A stretch of DNA of 64,000 nt. Source: Sphagnum magellanicum (taxonomy: Eukaryota; Streptophyta; Sphagnopsida; Sphagnales; Sphagnaceae). The notes beneath the pieces are model-generated. The model did not search any database, was not told the origin of the DNA, and was given only the letters and a program-made list of their open reading frames with translations. Positions 50,121-63,084 of the stretch are shown piece by piece; the first letter of the stretch is position 1; each line of letters starts with the position of its first letter. The stretch lies in NCBI GenBank assembly GCA_021904315.1, contig CM038923.1:8748038-8812037 (forward strand), read 5' to 3'. The position numbers were made by a program, and so were the translations under genes.

Positions 50121-52049
50121 TCACTGGACAGCAACACCAGCAGCAGATTCTTCACTGGGTGATTGACCTAGAAGCTCTTCCACACTCTTTGAATGCTCTT
50201 TGGCATGGATGGAAGCAAGTTCTGCATAGCTGTCAGCAGACTTGGGAATGAAGGCTGCTTCCTCCTCCTTCAACTGACGTAAAAACTTTGCAGGGTTTCC
50301 AGCCCACACCTGCATCAAGCCCAACCCTGTCAGAAATGGAGGGTATTAATCTGCTACTACATGTATAATACTCATTGGCTTGCCACAAAGATGAGAACCA
50401 AAAGAACTGAGAAAGAGAACCACACAGCCTGAAGCAAGTTGTTAGATCTCCCCAGTTATATATTATGATGGCTCAACAAATGTTGGATCAAAGAAAGGAG
50501 GCCTTTCTCCATCCATCTCTTCACTTTCACAAAAGCCAATATGTAAGCTGCAATTGTGACACCCAAATTGGATTGTCAGCAGTCCATCCCCAGGAAGGCA
50601 GGGAACAAAAAAACCAGGTCCTGACTCCAGGACCAATGAGAAGAGGAGATTAAGTACCTGGCCAGCAGGAATGCGGGTGTTCTCAGAGACCACAGCACCC
50701 GCAGCAACAAAGGCACCTTTCTCAATAACAACACCATTCAGAAGAGTTGCCCCCATGCCCACAAAAGCTTCATCCTCCACTGTACATGCATGGAGCACAG
50801 CACTGTGACCTGCTCCCCCCCACCATTTCCACATGAGAGTTTTCCAGGCACCTTCTTCATCCGGGTTCCAGCAGGTACATCTGATTCATTTGACAAAAAA
50901 GTATGCCTAGTTTTGACACCCAACTGTAAGCCTTGCACCTTACCCTAATTAGGTGTATCTCTTGGAAAGCACACCTCATTCCAGAATTATGCACTCATAA
51001 ACATCAAAATCCCACATAGAGTTTCTCCAAATGCAACAGCCTTTGTTGATTTCCAGCTGCAGGATGAGTAACATGATATAAAACAAAACACAGCATTGCA
51101 GACTCAAACTGCATTTGCTTGGCTGCTTATGTTCATGCAACTTAGGAATGGAAAAGAAATATAGAAAATCCAACCTTCTGGTGGATTGGCAAAAAAATGA
51201 TTAACATATGACATACCAATAGTGACTTTGTCACCAATGACAGTGGGAGATCCATCACCACTCAGGCTTGTGGTTCCCACATGCACCAATGAATGATCCT
51301 GAATGTTAGTCTCTGCCCCTACTATAATGCTGTTCACATCTCCTGCCAACAAAAATATAAACCACAATACCCTCACAAATCAGTGAGGATAATCATCAAC
51401 AGCTGTGCTCTCTCAAAAGGAAGAAACACAGACTACTCATACAAAAATGGTATTTCTGCTATGCTGAAAGAAACCTACCACATGACAAGACAAAAAGCCC
51501 CTCTGTAGCAAGAACCCTAGCGAGCAGAAAATAAAGTAGTATTGTCTCCTGCAGCTCAATCAATCATTCAACTGTTGTTTTCTTTACCTCGAAGGACACA
51601 GCCATACCAAACAGATGATTTAGCTCCAATCTGGACATCACCAATGACAGCAGCACTGGGAGCAACAAAGGCATCTTGATGCACATCTGGTACTTTTTCA
51701 TAAAGATTTATAACAGGCCTATGCCTTGTTACTGCAACCACAAAACAAACATAACTGGTTTTCATTCAGCAATAGAGATCCAAAAAGTGTTTCAAGACGA
51801 CAATGCAGGCATAATGTCTTTAGGGCGGAGATCAGAGATTGAGAACGTAGTGAAGAAGAGAATAGAACAGGACGACTGCGGAAGAGGAGAGACAGAACGA
51901 AAAAAAAAACCAGTAATTAGGGTTTCAGAGCACATACACGGTTCTTTGAAAATATTGTTGCCCTGAAGCCGGCATCCCGCTCGATCAAGCGCCTGACCCG
52001 TCTCCCGGATCCAGAAACCGATATTGTACAGCACTCTTCCCGCCGCCAT
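50121..52049 (-). CDS. Gamma-type carbonic anhydrase, mitochondrial complex I subunit (5 exons)
   Basis: Exons are 52049-51938, 51731-51588, 51342-51217, 50809-50658 and 50309-50121 (723 nt, 240 residues), all GT-AG and in phase. The protein folds as a left-handed beta helix of hexapeptide repeats (APSAAVIGDVQIGAKSSVWY). The N-terminus RVLYNIGFWIRETGQALDR is the plant gamma-CA signature. The three zinc histidines are present (SLVHV and GHSAVLH), as is the RGDVN turn. In plants these form a trimeric matrix domain on complex I. The C-tail is short, ending about 50 residues after VWAGNPAKFLRQL, where some plant paralogues run longer. Its first splice gives L between KEP and TRHRP. Confidence 0.93.
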
Positions 52050-52389
52050 TCCGTCTCTACTACAGCCTGCCTTAAAGATTTGCTCTTTCGTTTCTTCTTT
52101 CGCACATGTAAATGCAGCGGCAGCGGTTGTGTTTCTTTCCTTTGGGAAAAAAACAAACGATTGATTGCACACAAAGAGAGAGACACAGAGACAGAGGAAA
52201 CAAAATTTTTTTATAAAGGATTGCAGAGATATTCCTAAAAAGCCTGCATTTCTATGAGAAGCCCCTCCCGTTCCTACCAGAGATGCAATTCGCAGATCGC
52301 GCAACGAACGGAACGGGGGAGTGAGGACGTGCTTCTTGCCGCTGGTGCTCAAGGGGATTTGCTCTGGGGTGATGATCGGAGCAATTTAG

Positions 52390-52540
52390 GGTTTTGTTTT
52401 GTGTAGGGTAAAGCCCGCTGCCCGAAGAGGTAAGAGTAATAAGGGCTTTGGGGGTGGGACCCAATTGTGGTAAAGTTCCCTTGTGGAGGGCTAAGGCCCC
52501 TTGTCGAGGGCCAAGGCCCCTTGTCAAGGGCTTTTTTGGC
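52390..52540. repeat. MITE-like left end plus 20-bp tandem repeats beside the gamma-CA promoter
   Basis: TTTTGTTTTGTGTAGGGTAA at about 52391-52410 matches the left flank and end of the element at about 70-90. A 20-bp unit starting CCCTTGTGGAGGG is repeated at 52478, 52498 and 52518. It lies about 350-490 bp upstream of the gamma-CA start codon, so it may sit in or near the promoter. Confidence 0.5.
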
Positions 52541-52544
52541 TTGT

Positions 52545-55500
52545 TTTGAAACTTGAGATTAGTTATAGAGTTATAATAATATCTTGAAGGATTTTGGTTT
52601 CTTTTAGAGGATTTTTTTGAAGATTATATCTTTGCATGGTGGAGTATTTGAACTTTTGTAATTCTTCTTTTGCCATAAGATGCTTTTTCAATATAAATGG
52701 CAAGGCCACAATGTGACACACCCCTTGTTTTTTTTTTCAATGGTCATGTATTGTCCAGTTCTTGATTTCAACAAAAACCTTCGGTTTTAGTTTTAATTTT
52801 TAATTTTGTTGTGTTTGATAAAACCTTTGGTTCAATCTTGAAACCAATTTTTGATTTTTAAAGCTTTTGGTTTCAATCATTTTCACAAAGAATTTAGAGG
52901 TAATTCAACTTAAGACAAAGTTTAATTTCATTTTCACTGGACATAATTATATAATGTTTTTATGTGTAATATTAATTTGTTTAATTAGTGCACACAATTC
53001 AAAATAAAGATTATATAATATTAATTATGTATTACAAATCATATGCAATACCTTGTTTAAAATATAATGTCAACTTTTCATATATATTAAAGTTGTAATT
53101 ATTTACCTAGAGAATTGGAACTTATTTAGATGAAACGAAGGTAGCCCTCTTTGAACAAGTCATGTTCACAAAAGCACAAAAATTCAATTTTGAAAAGAGG
53201 GTAGTTATCTAGTTAAATTTCAATGACAATTCCAACCAAATTCAAAACCTTTGGTCAAGAGACCCTAAAACTTTACCTATGACCTACACCTAAAACTATT
53301 CATTTTTCAAAACCTACCAACACTAATCATATCGCCCAATTTCAGATTTGGCATGTTTAATACTCATTTTGTTTATGTTATGTCATGCCCTACAAGATCA
53401 ATGCCCAACACTATCAAAATTAATATAGTCACATATTTAACATTATTATTATTATTGTAATTAGTAGGGTAAAGTAGGTTAGTGAGTGTAACTTACTAAC
53501 ATTAGTGTATTAACCAAAATAAGTTAATATATATATTAAAATTAAATGTATATTAATTTAGACTATTATTTTTATAACATATGACCATTTAATACACCAT
53601 TAGTTGCATGCTAATGCACACAAGTTGCAAAATGATTGGTTGCATATGATAAGAATTTTACTAGTGAACCTACATATATGCCTAATTAAACTTACCTACT
53701 TATCTACAATTAATTTGGATATAATATCAAAACAAACCTACCAACTATAATGAATTATTTCAAATAATAATGAAAACATGATAACTGCATAATGACATAA
53801 TCTTACCCAAGGTGAAATGATTAAAATGAGATGGACATATTTTATTTTTTAAGCTTCATAATGAATTCAATTAATGAATTGCACCATATATCCTAGTAAT
53901 GTTTTCTTTGTGATGTCCATATTATATTATGTGATGACACCTTCATATCACATATGATTGTTTGAAGTGGATCATTTTTTTGGGTCCAGATTTTCTATTC
54001 AATTTGAAGTTTCAAATTGGTTTCTTTGCTTAAGAATTAGACAAATTGGAAGCATCAGTCATTATATGTTTTATTGTATTTTGTTGATTTATTTTTCACA
54101 TTCCTTGTCATTTCTATAGTGTGGGAAGAGAGATATTCCAATGTGGTAATGATCAGCAAACATTATTATGCATGTTTCTTATATATAACATACTAGATTT
54201 GATAGTGTTTAATTTTCTTCTTGTCAATACAACTTGTGTGAAACTATGATGATGAGGATGCAAAAGGTTTCACATGAACATTCTGTTTTTTTGTTGCATA
54301 CATTAGATGTAGAGGACTTTTATCAGTAGTTCATTGTGCATAATATGATCTAAGCAAATTTCAAAATTTTCCCCTATTTTTGGCACAATTTGAACATTAA
54401 AATGTTCATAAAATCAATTACAATGAGTAGTGGATGTAGGCCATATAGACTTGTCAAGGGCCAATTTGTTCAATTATCATGAATCATCAAAAACAATTTT
54501 CTCTTAAAAAGTAAGAGATGTTACAGTATTAAACATCAATTTTGCAATTTTATTTTGTTTGCAAGCATGATTTAACATTTAAATATAACCTCTTTGAAGT
54601 GTTTCATGAAATATTTGTCTTTAGTATTCTATGGTTTGGTAAAGAGGGAGCAAAGTTTTGAATGTCATTACTATTGGTGTAAAACAATGGAGGTTTATGC
54701 TTATGTTTTCACCTAAACAATGTATTTGAGTTTCCATTGATATTTTGTGCTTTTTGTGTCAAGTCTAATTCCAAAGTCCATGCAATTTCACCTATATTAT
54801 AGTATGTTGCAGTGTTTCAGTTTTTGATCATAATTCAACTTCTGAATACATTTTGTCTAATTCTAATTTACAAGACTTATACATTTCATGTTACATTATT
54901 TTTATGTTCAAATGTTTTGATTTGATCTTGTAACATTCATACATACATTGTTAATGAACGCCATACATAGCATTATTTTATTGTGCCGAAATGTTTGGAA
55001 TTTTTTTATCTAGCATGTGTTCAAAATCACAAATTATTGCATATACTTACATATTGTGTAATATTGCTGCAATGGAAAAATTCAAGGACAAATACACAAT
55101 AGTTGAAAAAAACACAATAATGTCATGAGACAATGAAAGCTCTTCAACAAACATGATATTTTGAATTACCTTGTCAAAAAGGTTGACAATCTTGGGGAGT
55201 TGAAGTGGAGTAAATCTTCTCCTGCATGTTCTAGTTAAGAAATGTTAATTCAATTTAACATGCATTGAATTTTTAACTTTATCAATGTTGTTCGGTTTGT
55301 TTTGTAAGTTAGATTAGGATTGACACCATTATCATTAGTTTGACAAGTCCATTAAAATGATTTTGTCAATGCAAATACAATTGAGATCATATGACAATCC
55401 TAAACGTGTTCATATTGTTGTGAAAGTGAAGAAGGTTTGAAACACTCAACACTAATTCTGATGCTAACACCAATGCTTGTTCTCTTCCATAGGGGCAGAG

Positions 55501-56900
55501 CCAACAAGGCTTCAAACAAAAAAGAAAATTGCAAATTGCGTTGCAGAATAGACAAGATTAACTTCAATCCCTTGTATTTATACAATTTCTCATGGACCGC
55601 CTTGTTCAACACAGCATAAGAACTCAATTTTGTCACAACTCACTCCCAATCTTCACATCTTTGGAGTCCATACACTTCAGTATTATAGTGATAAACTACA
55701 TAAAATACAGTGGGCCCCAGAATAAACCACATAAAAAGATCTCATTTGACATAGACCATTTCAGAACCCAGATATGAAAGCCCCAGACCTCAGTAACACT
55801 AATGTGTGCAACCAATTGCAGATATAGAGAAGCATGAGCACCAACACATGAGATGTTCTCTGCCATCCCCTTACACATGCAGAACTATTACTTCAAATAA
55901 ATTCTGACCCACATTTAGAGAAATCTAGTGCAGCAACACAAAATGTGTTCTGCATTACCATCACTGAATACAAGTCTCTACACTACAATATCACAACACA
56001 GCAAATTGCATACTCACAAATTTGAAAAACACAGCCCACTCTTATCACTGAACTTGCTCCACTTGCTCGCAACCTGGATCATTGTCCTCTCCGCTCCATA
56101 CCATCACCCCAGAAGTCCACTTGTTCAAGGGGCGAGTCCACATTGTACTGGGAGGAGTTTGCTGTGCCATAAACTTCTCCTTTTACCTCCCCTTTAGAAG
56201 GGGTAGGTCTGGGTTGCTGCCTTCCTTGTGAGGTCACCATCTCTTCCATTTTTCAGGTGTACAGGAAACATTTTCCTGGGAAGTAGTCCCCTACTTCCTC
56301 AACTCCATCCATCAGGAACCAAAAATGCCCACAAGCACCATGAGCACTGCCAAAATTGATACCAAGACTCCAATTGTTTTTTCCTAAAAACAGACACATA
56401 CATTTCATAGGCGAGAGCTCCAGTTAGCACCCATTTGTTTCTGAGCAATTACAAACTATTATATAGACAAGAGAGAGTATTAAGCTGATAATGTAATGTC
56501 TAGGACTCACACGCATGACACACACAATTCATCACTAGGCCATGCTAGATGTTACCCATAAGAGTTAAACCCAGCTACAACAAGGATCAATGGGTAAACC
56601 TATCATCTAAATGTAGGAAGCTTGGGGGAAGAATAGGCCACCACATTGTCCTGATATAACAGTTAGAAAGTGCCCAGCTCCATATGAGCTTTGAGGGCCT
56701 AATGGTGAATAAGGAGCTCAATCAAGCCCAATCAACAGACTTCTCATCATTCTTCTTATGCAAAGGTCTTTAGTTTGCAAGGACATAAGGACCACAATAG
56801 ACATAAATCTATAAGCTGAGGACTCTTTAAGACAATGCATATTTCTTTCTACAGTATGTTGGGGAGTTGCCTCCATCTGATCTTGTAACTGGAGCTTGAA
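52545..56900. other. AT-rich spacer, no supportable gene
   Basis: I see no domain on either strand. From about 55900 the composition becomes less AT-rich, which probably marks the 3' flank of the AP2-like gene. Confidence 0.4.
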
Positions 56901-56922
56901 CTTCTCTCTCAGCAACCAAATG

Positions 56923-57831
56923 TCATGTGCCCATGCTCTTATCACTTGCTTCAGTCGTGAAGGGGACATCTAGAGAAGAGTTGATGTGGAAATTCTGGCC
57001 ACCTTCCTGAGGGTTTATGTCATCTGAACCTGTGATCTCAAAGCCGGCCAGCCTGCCACCTTTTGCAAGCAATTCATTGGTAGTAATTGTCATTTCAGGT
57101 GGAGTTGCTGGGTAGAAGGGACCAGTTCCCAAATTTTGAGCATCAATCTCTTTTCCTGGAATTGTGTCACTGCAGTTGTAAAATAATACATCAGATGGTA
57201 GGTCATTGTACAAATCTGCAATCTGGTTTGGTGACAGCAATGGACATTGATCAGTGTCCTCATTATCGGTCAGAGGCAACCAATCATAATCATATAAGTC
57301 TGTGGCTGCATCTTCTGGCATCTCAGTTTGCTTGGCTTCAGAAGGATGGTCACAAAATGGTGCCTGGTATGTGTTACTGTTTAACACTGCAGGAAATTGA
57401 TCCACTGTGAGAGTTTGGGTTGTTGAAGCGTTTTTGTTGTCATCAGAGACCCTGCATCCCCTCTTAGTCCACTGCAACTCTCTATCCTGCTCTATGCAGA
57501 ACTGTATTCTCTCTCTCAGTTCTGAGCTGTATTTGCAGTGGCGGTCTCCTGTGCAGGTGGGATCTAGAGAACTGAATTTCATACTGAGGGGTGGTAGGGC
57601 TGCAAGCCACTCCAGGGAGCAGATATAGGTGAAATGTGCATGTGGCATCTGCTCCTGCTCCTCAATGTAAAATGTGCAGACATCAGTGGCTATTAAAGCA
57701 TCCTCTTTTATCTCGTACCTGCCCAACCACAGTTTCTTCTTGAATAAAGGTGGCCTGCGCTCCACAACATACTTTCCCTTATCTGGACGATACAATACAC
57801 CTGTTGGAAGCGGTTCCTTTCCATGTTTCAT
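56923..57831 (-). CDS. Divergent AP2/ERF-domain protein with an acidic C-terminal half
   Basis: The coding exon gives 302 residues from MKHGKEPLPTG. Residues about 10-55 fit an AP2/ERF domain: GVLYRPDKGKYVVERRPP, then KKLWLGRYEIKEDALIATD. The WLG turn and the E-[DE]-A-L-x-A-x-D helix are present, but the usual RG at the start and the full AEIR strand are altered (YVVERR). The rest has acidic patches (DLYDYDWLPLTDNEDTD) typical of activation regions. The ATG sits one base after a splice acceptor (TTGCAG at 57833), so one or more 5' exons lie upstream, unlocated. DNA binding and target genes are inference. Confidence 0.65.
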   Translation of the reverse strand: MKHGKEPLPTGVLYRPDKGKYVVERRPPLFKKKLWLGRYEIKEDALIATDVCTFYIEEQEQMPHAHFTYICSLEWLAALPPLSMKFSSLDPTCTGDRHCKYSSELRERIQFCIEQDRELQWTKRGCRVSDDNKNASTTQTLTVDQFPAVLNSNTYQAPFCDHPSEAKQTEMPEDAATDLYDYDWLPLTDNEDTDQCPLLSPNQIADLYNDLPSDVLFYNCSDTIPGKEIDAQNLGTGPFYPATPPEMTITTNELLAKGGRLAGFEITGSDDINPQEGGQNFHINSSLDVPFTTEASDKSMGT

Positions 57832-57849
57832 CCTGCAATGAGAACAGAA

Positions 57850-60505
57850 GTGCAAATGAACATTGTGAGAAATTTTAATCCAAGTATTGAGCTTAAGTGG
57901 AACCAAGTACAGTAACCACCAACAACAGCAAAACTCTATGGAAAGACCCTGAAGGCATGTGATCTGTTGCCTATAACCTAGGCAATCACCATGGTGTCCC
58001 ACTTCTTGACTTGGACTTAGCCCATCATGGATGCCTATGATGATCATAAGTATGAGATCTAGCATAAATATGGTGGCCTTTAAACACATAACTACTGTGT
58101 GCAAGCTGGGCTTGAGCCACCCTAACTATTTAGCCACATATCTGTTTGTAGCATAAATATTGTGGATAACATCTAGCATAACCTGTTACTTGCAAAGTGA
58201 CCATGAGTCCTAGCCACTAGCATATAGAATTGATGCTTGTTAAGCAAGAACCAAGATTATCAGTTGAATCAAAACCTAAACCTGCATAACAACAAAGACT
58301 TTGACAAAACCCAACATGTGACAGACATCCACAACAAACTAGACCATCAACTCCATGTCACTGCCATTACTCCCTGGTGACTGCATCAGCTCCTGATATC
58401 AATCTGAACCAATACAAGGTATGTACAGACTAAAATCCTCCATATGTTGAGAGAACAATGATATGATAATCTGCACCTGAATTTGTGTCACATCTCTGTG
58501 AGTTGTCAGAAATTCAGCCACAATATGTGCAAGCACTACAATAGCTAATTAAACACTTTAAATAGTGTTGTCACAACTAGGAGCAATTATGCAAGTAGAA
58601 GGTTGACTCAGGCCTCAGTCTTTACAACAAAATGAAAAGGTCCTAAACCAATAATAGTCATCAAGATCTATTGTTTGTCAGTTATGTCAAGTGTGAATTG
58701 TTCAAAAGCAGTAGGCACAGCACAAAGAGATGACAACCCTTAGCAGAGATCCTAAGCTCCATTCATTCAGAGTTACTTTCTTTCTCTACTTGAGCACTAA
58801 TGGTGACTTAACATAAATCAACAACCTGTAGTGAAGTGAGCATAAAAAATTTCTGCAAAATCTCTTGCACACACACAACTTCAGGAGTAAAAAGCACTCA
58901 GACACACTGACAGTGTACAGCTTCTAGAGTGACACACAAGTGAAGATGCTAATTAGAAAAAATGTCTTCATAAGTACTGAGAAATTCTCCATACTTCGGC
59001 TCTGACAATAGACAAGTGAAGAGGAAAACAAGGAAACCCAACCCTAAAGAATTGAAAAGAAAAAAGCACTTTGAGGAGCAGTTGGAATAACAGTGTCAGT
59101 CATGCACATGTTGAGGAACCTTTAACAGTAACATGGATGGTTGTGACCAGCTGCCACAATATGCCATTGACTTCATCAGTGCCCAGCAGTAAGGTGGATG
59201 CCATAAACTAAGTTTTAACAAACACACCAAGTTTGTGTCATGAGAATACATTAACAGTAATACCCAGCAATTATGCTGGCTAGGTCAACAAAAAGGTACA
59301 GATACAGGCTGAGTGCATCACCATTGCACTTCTCAAACCAATCAATAAACCGATACAACAGTTCACAGAACATCAACACCCTAATCATAAACAAAAACTC
59401 TTTTCAAGGATCTTCAAGAGAAAGTAATCATAGAAGGAATAATCATAGTATCATTGATGAATGTGAGATTTCCAATATTCTGGAAGGCACATTGAAGACT
59501 TGCAACCCTTAGGAGCAAATCCAAAAAAAAAGAATGTTTGAAGATGGGAGTGTGTGAAGACAGGAGCCATCAGTGTAACTATGACAAAGACTTACCATCA
59601 TGCATCAGGAACCTGAAATACAAAGAGCCATTACTCTGTTCTTCTGTTCTCATTATTCAAAACCTCTCATCCTCAAGACAATACCAGTGCAGCACAATTT
59701 TGCTGCTGTCGAAGAACAGACAGCATGTAAGAACATGAAAGCTCTGATAAATCCTCCACATCACAATAGATGCATATGCGAGTTTGGTGTGTGTGAAACA
59801 TTTTTACTTTGATATGAATGGCAACAATATATTAGACATTGTAACTCATTATCAGGGAAGTACTCTGTAATCTAGACCCTCAATGCTTTGAGAATATCAC
59901 TTGTATCCTTCCTCATAGCCATAAATCTGACCTATCTCTATGTCTGTACACACCTTTACTTTCCTTGGATCCAAACCCCAAGCAGTGATCTAAGATCACT
60001 CAGGACAGAAGGATGAGTGCAGTAGACATCAGTGCAACTATGACAGTAATCCATTGTCTGGAAGCTGAGGCATCTGGAATCAAATGTCCAGAGTCTCGTT
60101 GCTTTCAAATTATCACATGTGTATCCTTTGCTTAAACTCTCTCTTACACATCTTTTTATCTCTCTCTTGGAGATTCTCAGCCAAGGCTTCCAAAACTCTA
60201 CAAGAGGTTATTGCTCAAACTTCACTTTCTGCTGCTAGGAAGGCAAGGTTAATTATCCTGGTCAAGAGCAACCTTGAACTTGCTTAATTTGTGACAGCAA
60301 CCAAAAACTTTTGCAGCTCTATTCTTGACTGATTCACTGTCCAATGCTGGAACTGGCTGCAGTTCATTGACTCAAACAACCCTTGATGATATGACCCATT
60401 CATTCTGTGTTGAATGGGGCTACTTACTGGCCTTCATGTAAGGCGCAAACCCCAAGTTGTGGTGATTCATTATCCAACAGGACAGTGCTGATTACATTGT
60501 GCAAG
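57850..60505. other. Probable 5' intron or spacer upstream of the AP2-like gene
   Basis: No coding exon is recognised. If the AP2-like gene has a 5' UTR exon, it lies somewhere between here and about 62.4 kb. Confidence 0.35.
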
Positions 60506-60511
60506 GCATGT

Positions 60512-61525
60512 TGACCCCTAAGACAGAAAGAGAGACATGGTGTCATATGCTAGAATTGGACAGCCACAGTCATGTCCATGGCAAACAAACCTACATGTCC
60601 ATTATTGTGGGTCTCAAACAGAAGGGCCATGAACAGGTCATCCAAGTAGAGAGCAAGGCAATCTGACCCCTAAAACAGAAAGATACATGGTGTCCGTCAT
60701 ATGCTACAATTGGACAGCTGCAATCATGTCCATGGCAAACAAACCTACATGTCCATTATTGTGGGTCTCAAACAGAAAGGTCATGAACAGGTCATCCAAG
60801 TAGAGCAAGGCATGCTGACCCCTAAAACAGAAAGAAAGAGATATGGTGTCATATGCTAGAATCAGACAGCTGCAATCATGTCCATGGCAAACAAACCTAC
60901 ATGTGCATTATTGTGGGTCTCAAACAGAAGGGCCAAGAACAGTTGATCCAAGTAGAGCAAAGCATGTTGACCCCTAAAACAGAGAAAGAGACATGGTGTC
61001 TGTCATATGCTAGAATTGGATAGCTGCAATCATGTCCATTATCGTGGGTCTCAAACAGAAGGGTCATGAACAGGTCATCCAAGTAGAGCAAGGCATGCTG
61101 ACCCCTAAAACAGAAAGAAAGAGATATGGTGTCATATGCTAGAATCAGACAGCTGCAATCATGTCCATGGCAAACAAACCTACATGTGCACTACTGTGGG
61201 TCTCAAACAGAAGGGCCAAGAACAGTTGATCCAAGTAGAGCAAAGCATGTTGACCCCTAAAACAGAGAAAGAGACATGGTGTCTGTCATATGCTAGAATT
61301 GGATAGCTGCAATCATGTCCATTATCGTGGGTCTCAAACAGAAGGGTCATGAACAGGTCATCCAAGTAGAGCAAGGCATGCTGACCCCTAAAACAGAAAG
61401 AAAGAGATATGGTGTCATATGCTAGAATCAGACAGCTGCAATCATGTCCATGGCAAACAAACCTACATGTGCACTATTGTGGGTCTCAAACAGAAGGGCC
61501 ATCAATAGGTGATCCAAGTAGAGTG
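60512..61525. repeat. Seven-copy tandem repeat with a 283-bp higher-order unit
   Basis: TGACCCCTAAAACAG begins units at 60664, 60816, 60968, 61099, 61251 and 61382, with a variant (TGACCCCTAAGACAG) at 60512. Steps are 152, 152, 152, 131, 152 and 131 bp. The short units lack about 20 bp of the CATGGCAAACAAACC part. Pairs 60816-61098 and 61099-61381 are nearly identical 283-bp dimers, so the last expansion copied a dimer. Short minus-strand ORFs repeat with the DNA and are not thought real. Confidence 0.92.
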
Positions 61526-62200
61526 CAATTTCCAGACAATGGGGAGCCAAGAACTTACATCATACAACAGTTTGCATGCACGTCCCTGGTTCCAGTTGCA
61601 TCCAGCTGGTGTGAAGCAACAACAATTGTCGAAATCCCTCCCCAAAAGTTTCAAAATACCTCAATTGATCTACACAGAATGCAACAGAAAAACTCATTTC
61701 AGTCCTCGATAACATACCTATTAGTTAAAAAATTGATCAAACACAAAATGCTCCAAGACTTGACACTTTTGGGCCTTGCTTACTTACTAACCACCGAGAG
61801 CTCGAATCGACACACCACCACAATATAAACAAGGGGCTTGTCTGATAATGGCTCTGCCCTTTTAAATGACATTCATAAGGATGACAAATATTCAACATAC
61901 TAAAATGGGAAACACATGGTGGTTAACATGGTGGAAGCCTAAGTGGATCTTTCAATTACGCTGGAAATGTTTTCTATAGTGCACTCCACATGACCCTAGA
62001 ATGTAAGGACACCAATCTTTGGCCCATTTTCTGGGCGCATCACAATCTCTCTACCTGAAATTGAAGGAGGACAGAGCCGACAAACCCTAAATCTCAAGAG
62101 ACACAAATTCCAATTGACCTACTACAAAGACTCAGAAAATCTTACCCAACAGAAGTCCAACTGATCGGCTGCTGCTGCTGGCATGAAAGCAAACCAGTAA

Positions 62201-62392
62201 CCAAAAATTGTTTGGAGACACCTTGACCACTCTCTCGGCGAATGCAACCACCAGCAGCAACGACGGTGCTGGTGAGACTCAAATCCAAAACAAAAACCAA
62301 AAATTGTTTGGAGACACCTTGACCACTCTCTCGGCGAATGCAACCACCAGCAGCAACGACGGTACTGGTGAGACTCAAATCCAAAACAAATC
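62201..62392. repeat. 96-bp direct tandem duplication
   Basis: Copies 62201-62296 and 62297-62392 start CCAAAAATTGTTTGGAGACA. Since 96 is a multiple of three, frames stay open on both strands (for example TLTTLSANATTSSNDG on plus, STVVAAGGCIRRESGQG on minus). No domain is recognised, and coding is not claimed. It could overlap the 5' UTR of the AP2-like gene. Confidence 0.9.
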
Positions 62393-63084
62393 TCAGTAGC
62401 TGCATTGCAAAACCTACGCGCAAAGCAGGCAAGAAGAACAAGCATTTGCTATATAACTCGGTGATGTTTTTAATGATTTTTTTTAATGTAGCCTAAGTGG
62501 CGATCATCCATTGGAACATATAGCCAAAAAAGGCGATCATCCGTAGTAAGATTCAGCCAAATCTGTCTACAAACCAGATATGAAGTGCAAATGTTTTAAT
62601 CAACTTTCTATATTCATGGCTACATGCTGAAAATCAACAATAGAAATCTGGCGATTTTATAATTTTTTTCCCGTCACTTTTGGCGATTGAAACTCTCAAA
62701 AATCACTTCATTTTCAGATTTCTGATTCTTAATTTCTCTTTTCGGCGAAAGTTCGCCAGTTTAAAAAAGAAGGGTCGTTGATGGCAGAGGACGACGTGGT
62801 GGTGTTGCGTTGCAAAAGGAGTGCAAAAGAACTCGGTTTTAACTCTTGATTGGAGCGTTGAAGACTTTGCGCCACAAGTTACGACAGCGAACTTGCCAAG
62901 GGGAGGTAGTTGGGAGTGAGATAAAAACGCGGAGGAAACTGCCATGTGTCGTATTTTCCGGTGTCGGCAATGTGATGCCAAATAGACCAAAGTAGACTCC
63001 ATTTAGAAAAAGCCACAACCATGGCCCTTCCCAGGAGGACCCGGCCAAGTGGTGGGTGCCTGGGGTCGGACCATTCCCAATATA

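Noticed and set aside
56718..56969. 83-residue minus-strand ORF overlapping the end of the AP2-like gene
   Set aside because: It has an amphipathic look but starts inside the other frame, has no splice support and no recognised domain.
57832..58104. Extending the AP2-like protein upstream by 91 residues
   Set aside because: The extension is hydrophobic and unlike the family, and a clear splice acceptor (TTGCAG) lies directly before the ATG.
60897..61374. Two near-identical 64-residue minus-strand ORFs
   Set aside because: They repeat with the 283-bp DNA unit, have no domain and are interrupted in the other repeat units.
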